Assembly: GCA_965231815.1 (NCBI GenBank) | Contig: OZ246890.1 | Coordinates: 2,418,001-2,482,000, forward strand | Source: JAPPFW01 sp965231815 | Lineage (GTDB): Bacteria; Actinomycetota; Acidimicrobiia; Spongiisociales; Spongiisociaceae | Length of the DNA: 64,000 nt | Direction: 5' to 3' | Shown here: piece by piece, positions 48,543-57,352 of the stretch | Position numbering within the stretch: position 1 is the first letter of the stretch | Layout: the number at the start of each line of letters is the position of its first letter | The notes under the pieces: generated by a model | Seen by the model: only the letters and a program-made list of their open reading frames with translations | Told to the model about the DNA's origin: nothing | Databases searched by the model: none | Translations under genes and position numbers: made by a program

Positions 48543-49405
48543 AGCGATCGGGGAGGGGTGTGAAAGTCGTACAGGTCCGGGCCCGGCTTGACCAGATCCT
48601 CGTACATCTCCGGACGACGGGCTCGGAGCAGACCGGGGATCGAGGAAAACCCCTTGGGTTCCACCATCGAATCATCCCGGGACCGCAGCCATTCCACCCG
48701 ATCGAGGTCGAGCGTCGCCACCAGCACCTCCTCGGTTCCCGAGCTCACCGCCACCTCCTCGGGACCGGCGATCATCGCCGCGCCCACCTCGTCACGCCAA
48801 ATGTTGTTGGTCATAGCCACGTAACACAGATTCTCGATAGCTCGGACACGCACGACGGATTGCCAGTTATCGGTGAGGGATGTGAAACCCCCTCCAGCCG
48901 GTGACAGGATGACTTGGGCGCCCCGAAGGGCGAGAGCCCTGGTCGGTTCGGGAATCCACAATTCGGAGCAGACAACGATCCCCACCCCGACTTCCTCCAG
49001 GGTGACGAATCCCAACGATTCCCCGGGCGCTACCCACACCCTCGCCTCGTCGGGTGGCAGAGTGGCCGGATGGGCGCGTTCGTACCTCAACACCTGGCGG
49101 CCTCGTTTGTCGAGGACGTAGACCACCAGCCGGTAGTGGCCGTCTCCGCACAGTTCCATCCTGCTCCAGCAGATCGCTAATCCGTGCGCCGCGGCTGCGG
49201 CCGCCATGGCGGGAGATGCCTCGTAGGAGTCCCTCGGCTTGGTGAGAACCGGGCCGGGATAGCCCTCCGGGAAGAGGATCAGGTCTGCTCCCAGGGCGGC
49301 GGCCCGGGCGGCTATTTCAACCGCCCGGGCTACGTTCACCTCGGCGTCAGGCTCCACCACCGTCCGGGGCTGGGCTACCCCCAGACGAAGGCTCGTTGAC
49401 GCCAT
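48539..49405 (-). CDS. Carbon-nitrogen hydrolase (nitrilase superfamily)
   Basis: This is a 288-residue protein. The catalytic Glu is in LILFPEGYPG (~residue 46) and the Cys in GIVVCSELWIPEP (~residue 146). The usual Lys motif YRKxH reads YERAHPA, so Lys appears replaced by Arg or shifted. Relatives hydrolyse nitriles, amides or carbamoyl groups. It sits 4 bp downstream of the solute-binding protein gene and overlaps the amidohydrolase by 4 bp, so it acts on the imported substrate or a derivative. Confidence 0.8.
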   Translation of the reverse strand: MASTSLRLGVAQPRTVVEPDAEVNVARAVEIAARAAALGADLILFPEGYPGPVLTKPRDSYEASPAMAAAAAAHGLAICWSRMELCGDGHYRLVVYVLDKRGRQVLRYERAHPATLPPDEARVWVAPGESLGFVTLEEVGVGIVVCSELWIPEPTRALALRGAQVILSPAGGGFTSLTDNWQSVVRVRAIENLCYVAMTNNIWRDEVGAAMIAGPEEVAVSSGTEEVLVATLDLDRVEWLRSRDDSMVEPKGFSSIPGLLRARRPEMYEDLVKPGPDLYDFHTPPRSL

Positions 49406-49409
49406 CGAG

Positions 49410-51680
49410 CTACAGCCCGATGTTGTAGTCGATGAATTCGTTGGTTACTAGGTCTTCGGGTGCGAGTCCGGAGACGTCGGCGTCGGTTACTTGGTCGATG
49501 ATTCCGAGTAGTTCGACGACTCGGTCCATGTCGAAGTCGCCCAAGGTGTCGTTGTCGCCGTTGCCCATGATTCCGAGTTCCAGCATGGTGGCGACCGCGA
49601 AGTCGGCTACACCCTCGGTGTAGATCCATCCGGTGTCGTAAGTGTCCACCAACTCCAGGATCAGCTGGTTGGTCGGATCGGGATTGTTGAGGAAATCAAC
49701 ATGGGCCTGCTGGATGATCGGAACAACCTGCCTGAGGCAGTCCGCCCGATCCACCGCGTCGGTGGCTCTAACACCGAGAGCCTGGAAATACTCCCTGAAC
49801 CCGGTGTCATGAATCAACTGGGTCCGTACCGGTTTGCCCCATTCGGGTACTTCCACTTCGTAGATGTACGGCTCGGCGGTAGCGAAACCGGCCTCGGCGA
49901 CTTGCCCGCCCTGGCCGATGAACGCAGCCGGTTTGGGCTGATCGGTGAGATCCATCTGGGACTCATCCATAATCCCCTCGGCGACCCACCAGTCCTGGAA
50001 CACGTCAGGCCGTCCCAACAGAATGGTGGCGCCCTCATCCTTGAGATCAGCAATCTCGTTCACATTCGGATACGTCTCCGGATCCCAATAAACCGCGAAA
50101 GCGCTCTTCTCGAAGGTGGCCATAACACTCACGATCGGAACATCCGCGTAACTGGCCATAGCCTCAGTCGCCCGCACGAACCCCATGAAAATGTCTTGAT
50201 CCTGATACAGCAGCGACTGAACCGGCTGGAAACCAACCGCGAAACCACCGATCCGAACCTCAACATCGATACCGGTGTCCTCGCCGCCCGCAACCAGCGG
50301 ACCACGCACACTCTTGGCATCAACATCAATCTCGTAACCGTCACCCACCAACTGGTAAATACCACCATGCTCCGACTCAGGCTCCCAATCCAACTGAATC
50401 ACCAACGGATCAGGACAAACCCCCGCCAAAGACACCATCTCCTCCTCCGGCATGGCGGCCTCATGGGATAACCCGATGTTGTAGTCGATGAATTCGTTGG
50501 TTACTAGGTCTTCGGGTGCGAGTCCGGAGACGTCGGCGTCGGTTACTTGGTCGATGATTCCGAGTAGTTCGACGACTCGGTCCATGTCGAAGTCGCCCAA
50601 GGTGTCGTTGTCGCCGTTGCCCATGATTCCGAGTTCCAGCATGGTGGCGACCGCGAAGTCGGCTACACCCTCGGTGTAGATCCATCCGGTGTCGTAAGTG
50701 TCCACCAACTCCAGGATCAGCTGGTTGGTCGGATCGGGATTGTTGAGGAAATCAACATGGGCCTGCTGGATGATCGGAACAACCTGCCTGAGGCAGTCCG
50801 CCCGATCCACCGCGTCGGTGGCTCTAACACCGAGAGCCTGGAAATACTCCCTGAACCCGGTGTCATGAATCAACTGGGTCCGTACCGGTTTGCCCCATTC
50901 GGGTACTTCCACTTCGTAGATGTACGGCTCGGCGGTAGCGAAACCGGCCTCGGCGACTTGCCCGCCCTGGCCGATGAACGCAGCCGGTTTGGGCTGATCG
51001 GTGAGATCCATCTGGGACTCATCCATAATCCCCTCGGCGACCCACCAGTCCTGGAACACGTCAGGCCGTCCCAACAGAATGGTGGCGCCCTCATCCTTGA
51101 GATCAGCAATCTCGTTCACATTCGGATACGTCTCCGGATCCCAATAAACCGCGAAAGCGCTCTTCTCGAAGGTGGCCATAACACTCACGATCGGAACATC
51201 CGCGTAACTGGCCATAGCCTCAGTCGCCCGCACGAACCCCATGAAAATGTCTTGATCCTGATACAGCAGCGACTGAACCGGCTGGAAACCAACCGCGAAA
51301 CCACCGATCCGAACCTCAACATCGATACCGGTGTCCTCGCCGCCCGCAACCAGCGGACCACGCACACTCTTGGCATCAACATCAATCTCGTAACCGTCAC
51401 CCACCAACTGGTAAATACCACCATGCTCCGACTCAGGCTCCCAATCCAACTGAATCACCAACGGATCAGGACAAACCCCCGCCAAAGACACCATCTCCTC
51501 CTCCGGCATGGTCTCCTCGGTGGCGGTTGTGACCGGCGCGGCTTGGGTGGTGGACGTAGCAGCCGTGTCGGCTACGGTAGGTTCCGGTTCGTCGTCACCT
51601 CCGCAGGCCGCCGCGATCAGCGCTAGTGCGGTCATTGTGGCGATCAGGATCCTGGTTCGCCCCTTCCGTTTTCTTACCAT
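49410..51680 (-). CDS. NMT1/ThiY-like solute-binding lipoprotein with tandemly duplicated domain
   Basis: The 756-residue protein starts with a lipoprotein signal (RILIATMTALALIAAACGG, lipobox ending at Cys) and a Thr-rich linker. Two copies of a ~340-residue binding domain follow, joined by LSHEAA. Each begins MPEEEMVSLAGVCPDPLVIQ and ends DLVTNEFIDYNIGL. The domain resembles NMT1/ThiY-type binding proteins, which deliver pyrimidine or riboflavin precursors to TauABC-like importers. The copies appear identical at protein and DNA level. Relatives have one domain. The permease and ATPase genes lie directly upstream. The protein would capture the substrate of the catabolic cluster outside the membrane. 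The duplication may be recent or an assembly artefact. Confidence 0.85.
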   Translation of the reverse strand: MVRKRKGRTRILIATMTALALIAAACGGDDEPEPTVADTAATSTTQAAPVTTATEETMPEEEMVSLAGVCPDPLVIQLDWEPESEHGGIYQLVGDGYEIDVDAKSVRGPLVAGGEDTGIDVEVRIGGFAVGFQPVQSLLYQDQDIFMGFVRATEAMASYADVPIVSVMATFEKSAFAVYWDPETYPNVNEIADLKDEGATILLGRPDVFQDWWVAEGIMDESQMDLTDQPKPAAFIGQGGQVAEAGFATAEPYIYEVEVPEWGKPVRTQLIHDTGFREYFQALGVRATDAVDRADCLRQVVPIIQQAHVDFLNNPDPTNQLILELVDTYDTGWIYTEGVADFAVATMLELGIMGNGDNDTLGDFDMDRVVELLGIIDQVTDADVSGLAPEDLVTNEFIDYNIGLSHEAAMPEEEMVSLAGVCPDPLVIQLDWEPESEHGGIYQLVGDGYEIDVDAKSVRGPLVAGGEDTGIDVEVRIGGFAVGFQPVQSLLYQDQDIFMGFVRATEAMASYADVPIVSVMATFEKSAFAVYWDPETYPNVNEIADLKDEGATILLGRPDVFQDWWVAEGIMDESQMDLTDQPKPAAFIGQGGQVAEAGFATAEPYIYEVEVPEWGKPVRTQLIHDTGFREYFQALGVRATDAVDRADCLRQVVPIIQQAHVDFLNNPDPTNQLILELVDTYDTGWIYTEGVADFAVATMLELGIMGNGDNDTLGDFDMDRVVELLGIIDQVTDADVSGLAPEDLVTNEFIDYNIGL
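49416..51511. repeat. 1,040-bp tandem direct repeat within the binding-protein gene
   Basis: Copies at 49416-50455 and 50472-51511 are separated by 16 bp, with a period of 1,056 bp (352 codons), so the frame is kept. Both strands give the same translated peptides in the two copies, indicating near or full identity. The boundaries are sharp: sequence diverges directly after CATGG on one side and before CCCGATG on the other. Confidence 0.9.
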
Positions 51681-51731
51681 CTCAGCGTCCTTTCCTAGGT
51701 CGGTTATTGGTGATGACGGTCTGCGTGTTCA

Positions 51732-52580
51732 TTAATCGCGCTCATCAGCCCACGACGGGTCCCAGTGGCCGACCGCGCGACGTCCGATGAGGCCGAAGAT
51801 CCAGAACACGACCACCCCCAGCAGGCACGCGGCGATGACCGCCGCCAGCAGCTCCTCGCTCTTGAGTCGGCGGCTGTAGCGATCAAGGAGTATTCCAAGT
51901 CCCGGTTGGCCGCGACCGAAAAAGAAGTCGCCCACGATGGCGCCGATTACCGACAACCCGGCGGAGGTGCGTAACCCCGTGAAGATCAGCGGCCTTGCGG
52001 CGGGGATCTGGAGCCGGAGAGCTCGTGTCCAGCGGTTTGCCTTATGGAGCGTCAGAAGGTCGTGCAGCTTCGGTTCGACCGACTGGAGACCGGTCAGGGA
52101 ATTGATTACGATCGGGAAGAGGGCGATGATCACGCACACAATTATCCGCGACATCAGCCCGAAGCCGAACCAGAATCCGAGCAGGGGAACGAGCGCCAGG
52201 ATCGGGACGGTCTGGCAGACAACCGCCCATGGGTAGAGCGAGCGTTCGATCCACTTGGCCTGGCTCATTACCAGAGCCATCGAGAAGCCTAAGGCGAAAG
52301 CGATCGCCAAGCCCAGCAGCGACACCGTAGTGGTCCGGTAGAGGCCGCCTCCGATCTCGCCCAGGGTTTCCAGGGTGAGAATTCCTTCCTGCACTATGCC
52401 ATGAGGCGGCGGGAGGAGGAAGCGGCGGTCGGGCTCGAGCACGAAATAGGTGATGAAGTACCAGAAGAGGAGGATCAGCAGGAAGACGAGCGTGGGGGGT
52501 ACCGCGACCTGAAGGATCGACTTGGCCTTGCCGGTGGACTCCTCTGTGTCAGCCGAGTTGGTGATAGTTCGGTCGCTCAT
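51732..52580 (-). CDS. ABC transporter permease (TauC/SsuC type)
   Basis: This 282-residue membrane protein has hydrophobic helices near residues 28-50 (VAVPPTLVFLLILLFWYFI), 85-110, 115-140, 145-165 and 240-265. The EAA-type coupling loop is LHDLLTLHKANRWTRALRLQ with IPAARPLIFTGLRTSAG. It forms a channel with the ATPase encoded just upstream (4-bp overlap) and takes substrate from the lipoprotein encoded downstream. Confidence 0.9.
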   Translation of the reverse strand: MSDRTITNSADTEESTGKAKSILQVAVPPTLVFLLILLFWYFITYFVLEPDRRFLLPPPHGIVQEGILTLETLGEIGGGLYRTTTVSLLGLAIAFALGFSMALVMSQAKWIERSLYPWAVVCQTVPILALVPLLGFWFGFGLMSRIIVCVIIALFPIVINSLTGLQSVEPKLHDLLTLHKANRWTRALRLQIPAARPLIFTGLRTSAGLSVIGAIVGDFFFGRGQPGLGILLDRYSRRLKSEELLAAVIAACLLGVVVFWIFGLIGRRAVGHWDPSWADERD

Positions 52581-53305
52581 GAGGCCTCCGCAAGGGTGGC
52601 GGCCACTTTGCCGGCCAACACCGCGAACTCCGGTTCGTACCTGATCGACGGATTGCGAGGGAAACTGTAGGGAATCTCGAACTCCGCTACGATCCGGCCC
52701 GGCCGCTTGCTCATCACCAGCAGGCGGGAGGCCAGGAACACCGCCTCGTCAACGGAATGGGTTACGAACAGCGCCGCGAAGCGCCGGTCGGCGAAGAGCC
52801 CGGTCAACTCCGCATTGAGCCTGGCGCGGCTGATCTGGTCGAGCGCGCCGAACGGCTCGTCGAAGAGAAAGAGTTCGGGATCGAGAAGCATGGATCGGGC
52901 GATGCTGGTTCGCATCTTCATTCCCCCGGAGAGGGCCAGAGGGTAGAAGTCACGAAACTCCTCCAAACCCACCAGGGAGAGCACCTCCGACGTGCGGCGG
53001 CGGTTTTCCTCCCGGTTCATTCCATCAAGTTCCCCTAGAAACCGCACGTTCTGCTCGACGGTACGCCAAGGCATCAGCGTGGGTTCCTGAAATATATAAC
53101 CGATGCTGTCCGACGAACGGGTGATTGCACCGGATGACGGTCGGATGAGGCCGGAACCCAATCGGAGAACGGTGGACTTGCCACAACCGGAGGGGCCTAC
53201 CAGCGATACGAACTCACCCTTGCGAATCGACAGCGTGGTGTGATCCAGCGCGTGGGTGATTCCGAATCGCTTGGTGACATCGGTGAAAGAGATGACCGGG
53301 TCCAC
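52577..53305 (-). CDS. ABC transporter ATPase (TauB/SsuB type)
   Basis: The 242-residue protein starts with GTG. Walker A GPSGCGKST, a Q-loop in GYIFQEPTLMPWRTV, signature LALSGGMKMRTSIARSM (Lys where Gln is usual), Walker B LFLFDEPFGALD and the switch FVTHSVDEA are all present. It is the first gene of the importer operon. The 230 bp upstream, shared with the divergent deacetylase gene and a MITE, should hold the promoter. Confidence 0.9.
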   Translation of the reverse strand: MDPVISFTDVTKRFGITHALDHTTLSIRKGEFVSLVGPSGCGKSTVLRLGSGLIRPSSGAITRSSDSIGYIFQEPTLMPWRTVEQNVRFLGELDGMNREENRRRTSEVLSLVGLEEFRDFYPLALSGGMKMRTSIARSMLLDPELFLFDEPFGALDQISRARLNAELTGLFADRRFAALFVTHSVDEAVFLASRLLVMSKRPGRIVAEFEIPYSFPRNPSIRYEPEFAVLAGKVAATLAEAS

Positions 53306-53536
53306 CTACTAATCAGTCCTCTCCGCTAGCCGTCTCGGGCGCCTGTCTCTTGTGGCTACCAGAACTCTAGCAATCTGTGTGCCCCGACATAGACAGGAAG
53401 TGTAAATGGCCGGTTGATTGTGGTTCGCCGTAGGGGCTGTTCATGTTCCGCCGCGGCAGGATTCGCGCCCGGTTCGCACAGGTAAGCCGGGTAGTCGGCC
53501 GAACTTCGAATGCCGCGAGTGTTTCTCGGTACCTTC

Positions 53537-53654
53537 CTCGGAGGGTCCTGAAAAACGAGTCTTTCGGGGTTCGGTGGTCTACAAACCGCCTGGTCAGAGG
53601 GTTGCGGCTCAGTGGCTGAACCCCTTTGTACGGGGTTTCTCAGCACCCTCCTAG
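53537..53654. mobile_element. MITE copy 3 (118 bp)
   Basis: This is the same element as copies 1 and 2. The right end CAGCACCCTCCTAG is intact, while the left outer TA is changed (CTCGGAGGG). It lies 40 bp before the deacetylase ATG, in the divergent promoter region. Confidence 0.75.
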
Positions 53655-53694
53655 AATATACTCCCAGTACCCATCCTCGGCACCATCGGACCGC

Positions 53695-54717
53695 ATGATC
53701 GTCTTCTACCACCCCGACACCCGAAAGCATGACCCGGTAGATCCACACCGGTTCGGAGGAGTGCTCCTCCCTCCGGCGGAGACGGCATCCCGGGCGGATC
53801 GCATTCTCGGAGCACTCTCTCAGCACGACAGATTCGAAGTTCATCGACCGGACGAACTTGATCCGGATGACCTACTTCTCGTCCATGATCCCGACTACCT
53901 CGACTTCTTGCGCACCGCGCATGCTCGGTGGCGGGAAGCTACCGGTGGGCCGGCTACCGGGGAGGCGGTCGCCTACATCCGGCCTTTACCGGAAACTCCG
54001 TGGAAGCAACCGACTCACGTCGATGCCCAACTCGGTGTCTTCTCCAACGATGTTGATCCGATCCTTGCAGGAACATGGCAAGCGGCCACGTCATCGGCGG
54101 CATGTGCGATCACCGCCGCTCGCGTCGTGCGTCGAGGGGAGGGGTGTGTCTATTCACTCAGCCGACCTCCCGGCCACCATGCCGCGCAATCCACCTTCGG
54201 TGGTTACTGTTACTTGAACAACCCGGCTCTCGCCGCAGCCTGGCTGGCGCAACGGGGTATAAGGGTTGCCGTGCTGGATGTGGACACGCACCATGGCAAT
54301 GGAACGCAGCGCATCTTCTGGCGCCGGGCCGACGTCCTGACGGTCTCCGTTCATGGCAATCCGGAGGTCCACTTCCCGTTCTTCACCGGGTTCGCCGACG
54401 AGGTGGGAGGCGGAGCGGGCGCCGGCGCCAACCTCAATCTTCCCCTCCCCACCGGTACTACCTGGGACGGGTATTCCACGGCTCTAGAGCAAGCGCTGGA
54501 AGCGGTAACCGGATTCGGTACCGAGGTGCTGGTGGTGGCTCTCGGGGTGGACACTCATAGGTCGGACGGGGTGCTTGCCCTCGAAGATGAGGATTACCCC
54601 AAGCTCGGCGAGACGCTGCGGACCGGTTTACCGACCGTCGTCGTTCAGGAAGGCGGCTACGGGCAGGGCGTTCTGGAGACGGCGGTGCCCGCCGTTCTGA
54701 AGGCTATGTCCGGCTAG
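53695..54717 (+). CDS. Acetylpolyamine amidohydrolase-like (histone deacetylase family)
   Basis: The 340-residue protein starts at the ATG at 53695; the longer frame begins in the MITE. Deacetylase motifs are complete: SRPPGHHAAQSTFGGYCYLN (His-His dyad), VLDVDTHHGNGTQRI (metal Asp and His), GVDTHRSDG (second metal Asp) and VQEGGYG (Tyr). The length equals that of bacterial acetylpolyamine amidohydrolases, which remove acetyl groups from polyamines or similar amines. This fits a nitrogen-compound catabolic region. It is divergent from the importer operon. Confidence 0.85.
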   Translation: MIVFYHPDTRKHDPVDPHRFGGVLLPPAETASRADRILGALSQHDRFEVHRPDELDPDDLLLVHDPDYLDFLRTAHARWREATGGPATGEAVAYIRPLPETPWKQPTHVDAQLGVFSNDVDPILAGTWQAATSSAACAITAARVVRRGEGCVYSLSRPPGHHAAQSTFGGYCYLNNPALAAAWLAQRGIRVAVLDVDTHHGNGTQRIFWRRADVLTVSVHGNPEVHFPFFTGFADEVGGGAGAGANLNLPLPTGTTWDGYSTALEQALEAVTGFGTEVLVVALGVDTHRSDGVLALEDEDYPKLGETLRTGLPTVVVQEGGYGQGVLETAVPAVLKAMSG

Positions 54718-54723
54718 AGATCG

Positions 54724-54770
54724 CCAAACCTAGGCGGCGCAAACCGGGTCCGGTTTAGGTATGGTTTGGG
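54724..54770. promoter_or_regulatory. Nested inverted repeats upstream of ppk2
   Basis: AAACCGG-GT-CCGGTTT at 54741-54756 is nested in a wider pair CCAAACC (54724-54730) and GGTTTGG (54764-54770), ending two bases before the ppk2 ATG. It could be an operator, or a hairpin in the mRNA leader masking the start, or the terminator of the deacetylase gene. Confidence 0.45.
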
Positions 54771-54772
54771 CC

Positions 54773-55606
54773 ATGAGTGTTGATTTCACCGATGTTGCCG
54801 GTTCCAAGGATGAGAATGCTCCGGCACGACCCAAACTGAAACGCAAAAGATACGAGCGAGAGCTCGTCCGTCTGCAAGAGGAACTGGTCCGATTGCAACG
54901 CTGGATCAAGCACCGAGGTCTCAAGGTGGTGGTCATCTTCGAAGGTCGCGATGCGGCCGGCAAGGGTGGTGTGATAAAGCGGATAACCGAACGTCTCAAT
55001 CCTCGGATCGTGCGGGTAGTCGCCCTGGGAACGCCCAGCGACCGGGAGAAGACCCAGTGGTGGTTCCAACGGTACGTGGCGGCGCTACCCGCGGCAGGCG
55101 AGATGGTGTTGTTCGACCGCAGCTGGTACAACCGGGGGGTTGTCGAACCGGTGATGGGTTTCTGCACGCAGGAGGAATACCGTGAGTTCCTCCGTTCGTG
55201 TCCGGAGTTCGAGCGCATGCTTGTCCGGTCCGGGATCATTGTCATCAAGTACTGGTTTTCCGTGAGTGACGCCGAACAGGAACGCCGCTTCCAATCTCGC
55301 ATCAAAGATCCCAAAAAGCGTTGGAAGCTGTCGCCGGTGGACGTGGAGGGCAGGTCTCGGTGGGTCGAGTTCTCCAAGGCGAAGGACATCATGTTCGCTC
55401 ATACCGACATCAAACAAGCCCCCTGGTATGTGGTAAACGCCGACAACAAGAAGCGGGCCCGGCTCAATTGCATCTCCCATCTGCTAAGCCAGATTGCCTA
55501 TGAAGACGTTGCCTGGGATGAGATAGAACTACCCGACCGCCAATCCGGGATGGGATACGTCCGGCCACCCATAACCGATCAGACTTTTGTCGAGGAGAAG
55601 TTCTGA
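54773..55606 (+). CDS. ppk2: Polyphosphate kinase 2
   Basis: The 277-residue protein starts at the ATG at 54773 (a GTG-type start four codons earlier is possible). Walker A is FEGRDAAGKGGVIKR, the lid region LGTPSDREKTQWWFQRY, and Walker B LFDRSWYNRGVVEPV; KYWFSVSDAEQERRF follows. The length and one-domain form match class I PPK2, which phosphorylates nucleoside diphosphates from polyphosphate or runs in reverse. It is a single gene, preceded by nested inverted repeats. Confidence 0.95.
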   Translation: MSVDFTDVAGSKDENAPARPKLKRKRYERELVRLQEELVRLQRWIKHRGLKVVVIFEGRDAAGKGGVIKRITERLNPRIVRVVALGTPSDREKTQWWFQRYVAALPAAGEMVLFDRSWYNRGVVEPVMGFCTQEEYREFLRSCPEFERMLVRSGIIVIKYWFSVSDAEQERRFQSRIKDPKKRWKLSPVDVEGRSRWVEFSKAKDIMFAHTDIKQAPWYVVNADNKKRARLNCISHLLSQIAYEDVAWDEIELPDRQSGMGYVRPPITDQTFVEEKF

Positions 55607-55765
55607 AGGTTCGGGGCTTGCGGAGACAGGCGGTCGATCTTCGACCATTATCGCCCACCCATACCTCGTCAATCGGTTTCTCGCATGTCCGGCGCTTATC
55701 ATGGCTCCACCATCGGCGGGGTGCCCCGTACTGCCCGCCCGTTGTAGCGAACCCGGCTTTGAGGC

Positions 55766-56575
55766 ATGGCACAACACTTAGAACTTAGCCAAGCGATTTC
55801 TCGATACGTGAGCGACGGTGACACCGTTTCCCTGGAGGGGTTTACCCACTTGATCCCCTTTGCCGCGGGCCACGAGATTATCCGCCAGGGGAGGCGTGAC
55901 CTGACGGTGGTTCGCTTAACCCCGGATGTGATCTATGACCGGATGATCGGTGCCGGATGCGTACGCAAGATGCTGTTTTCGTGGGGTGGTAACCCGGGGG
56001 TCGGCTCGCTGCACAGGTTTCGCGACGCAGTGGAGAACGGCTGGCCCCACCCGTTGGAGATCGAGGAACATAGCCACGCCGGGCTCACCAACCGGTACGT
56101 AGCCGGGGCGTCGGGGATGCCTTTCACCACTATGTTGGGTTACCGGGGTACTTCGCTCGGCGAGATCGCCGAACACGTTAGCTTCATAGAGTGCCCTTTT
56201 ACCGGACAGCGGGTGGCGGCGGTACGCGCCGTCAACCCGGACGTCGGGATCGTCCACGCGCAAAGAGCCGATCGGGCGGGAAACGTCCAGATATGGGGAA
56301 TCTCCGGGGTATTGAAGGAGGTGGTACTGGCGTCCCGCCGTTCGATCGTCACGGTTGAAGAAGTGGTCGACCATCTAGATCGTCGACCCGGTGATCTGAT
56401 CATCCCGGCGATGGCCGTCACCGCGTTCTGCGAGGCGCCGGGGGGCGCCCGACCCTCCTACGTACAGGATTACTACGAGCGCGACAACGACGCCTACCGG
56501 GGCTGGGATCGGATCAGCAAGGATCGGAACCGCTTCCTGGAGTGGCTGCGGGAAGCCGTTTTCGAGGTCGGATGA
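55766..56575 (+). CDS. CoA-transferase, alpha subunit (glutaconate/3-oxoadipate type)
   Basis: The 269-residue protein carries VSLEGFTHLIPFAAGHEIIR, LFSWGGNPGVGSLHRFRDA, and the late GDLIIPAMAVTAFCEAPGGA typical of the glutaconate CoA-transferase A branch. It pairs with the beta subunit in the next gene through an ATGA overlap. It would activate a dicarboxylic or keto acid made by the surrounding catabolic genes. Confidence 0.9.
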   Translation: MAQHLELSQAISRYVSDGDTVSLEGFTHLIPFAAGHEIIRQGRRDLTVVRLTPDVIYDRMIGAGCVRKMLFSWGGNPGVGSLHRFRDAVENGWPHPLEIEEHSHAGLTNRYVAGASGMPFTTMLGYRGTSLGEIAEHVSFIECPFTGQRVAAVRAVNPDVGIVHAQRADRAGNVQIWGISGVLKEVVLASRRSIVTVEEVVDHLDRRPGDLIIPAMAVTAFCEAPGGARPSYVQDYYERDNDAYRGWDRISKDRNRFLEWLREAVFEVG

Positions 56576-57348
56576 TGGTCAAGAGTAGTGACGGTCAAGC
56601 GGCATGGACTCCGGAAGAGATCATGGCGGTGGTCGGCTCGCGCCAACTCCGCGACGGGATGTCGTGTTTTGTAGGTATCGGTCTTCCCAGCACCGTTGCC
56701 AATCTGGCGCGACATACGCACGCCCCGAACCTGTTCCTGGTTTACGAAGCAGGTGTCCTGGGCGCCAAGCCGACCAAGCTTCCACTCTCGATCGGTGACG
56801 GGGAACTAGCCACGACAGCCGACGCGGTGGTCTCGGTACCGGAGATGTTCAACTACTGGCTCCAGGGTGGAAATATTGATATCGGCTACTTGAGCGCCGC
56901 GCAGATAGATAGGTTCGGCAACCTGAACACCACGGTGATCGGAAAGGACTACTACCGGCCGAAGGTTCGACTCCCCGGTGCCGGCGGCGCGCCCGAGATT
57001 GCCTCCTTCTGCCGCGCGGTGACGGTGATCATGCGCCATCTTTCCCGAGCGTTCGTTTCCGAACTCGATTTCGTCACTTCGGTCGGACTGGGCGATTCTC
57101 CCGGGATGCGTAGGAGCCTCGGCTTCACCGGCCGGGGACCTCAGGTGGTCATCACCGACCTGGGGGTGCTCAAGCCGCACCCTGAACACAGGGAACTGAT
57201 TCTTGTGGCCGTCCATCCCGGGGTTACCGTCGATCAGGTGAAGGCGCAGACCGGTTGGCCGCTGCGGGTCTCGTCGAACCTGGAGGAGACCGAACCCCCC
57301 TCCGGCGCCGAACTCGCTGCCTTGCGTGATCTCAAGGCCCGATCGTGA
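56572..57348 (+). CDS. CoA-transferase, beta subunit
   Basis: This is a protein of about 258 residues starting at the ATG at 56572. CFVGIGLPSTVANLAR and LFLVYEAGVLG carry the expected region of the catalytic Glu. SVPEMFNYWLQGGNIDIGYL and DRFGNLNTTVIG are family-specific. It forms the catalytic half of the heteromeric transferase with the preceding subunit. The DAO gene starts 4 bp later. Confidence 0.9.
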   Translation: MMVKSSDGQAAWTPEEIMAVVGSRQLRDGMSCFVGIGLPSTVANLARHTHAPNLFLVYEAGVLGAKPTKLPLSIGDGELATTADAVVSVPEMFNYWLQGGNIDIGYLSAAQIDRFGNLNTTVIGKDYYRPKVRLPGAGGAPEIASFCRAVTVIMRHLSRAFVSELDFVTSVGLGDSPGMRRSLGFTGRGPQVVITDLGVLKPHPEHRELILVAVHPGVTVDQVKAQTGWPLRVSSNLEETEPPSGAELAALRDLKARS

Positions 57349-57352
57349 ACGA

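Noticed and set aside
49701..51626. Long plus-strand ORFs across the binding-protein gene
   Set aside because: They are antisense shadows; they repeat with the same 1,056-bp period and lack any family similarity, while the minus frame has a lipobox and family motifs.
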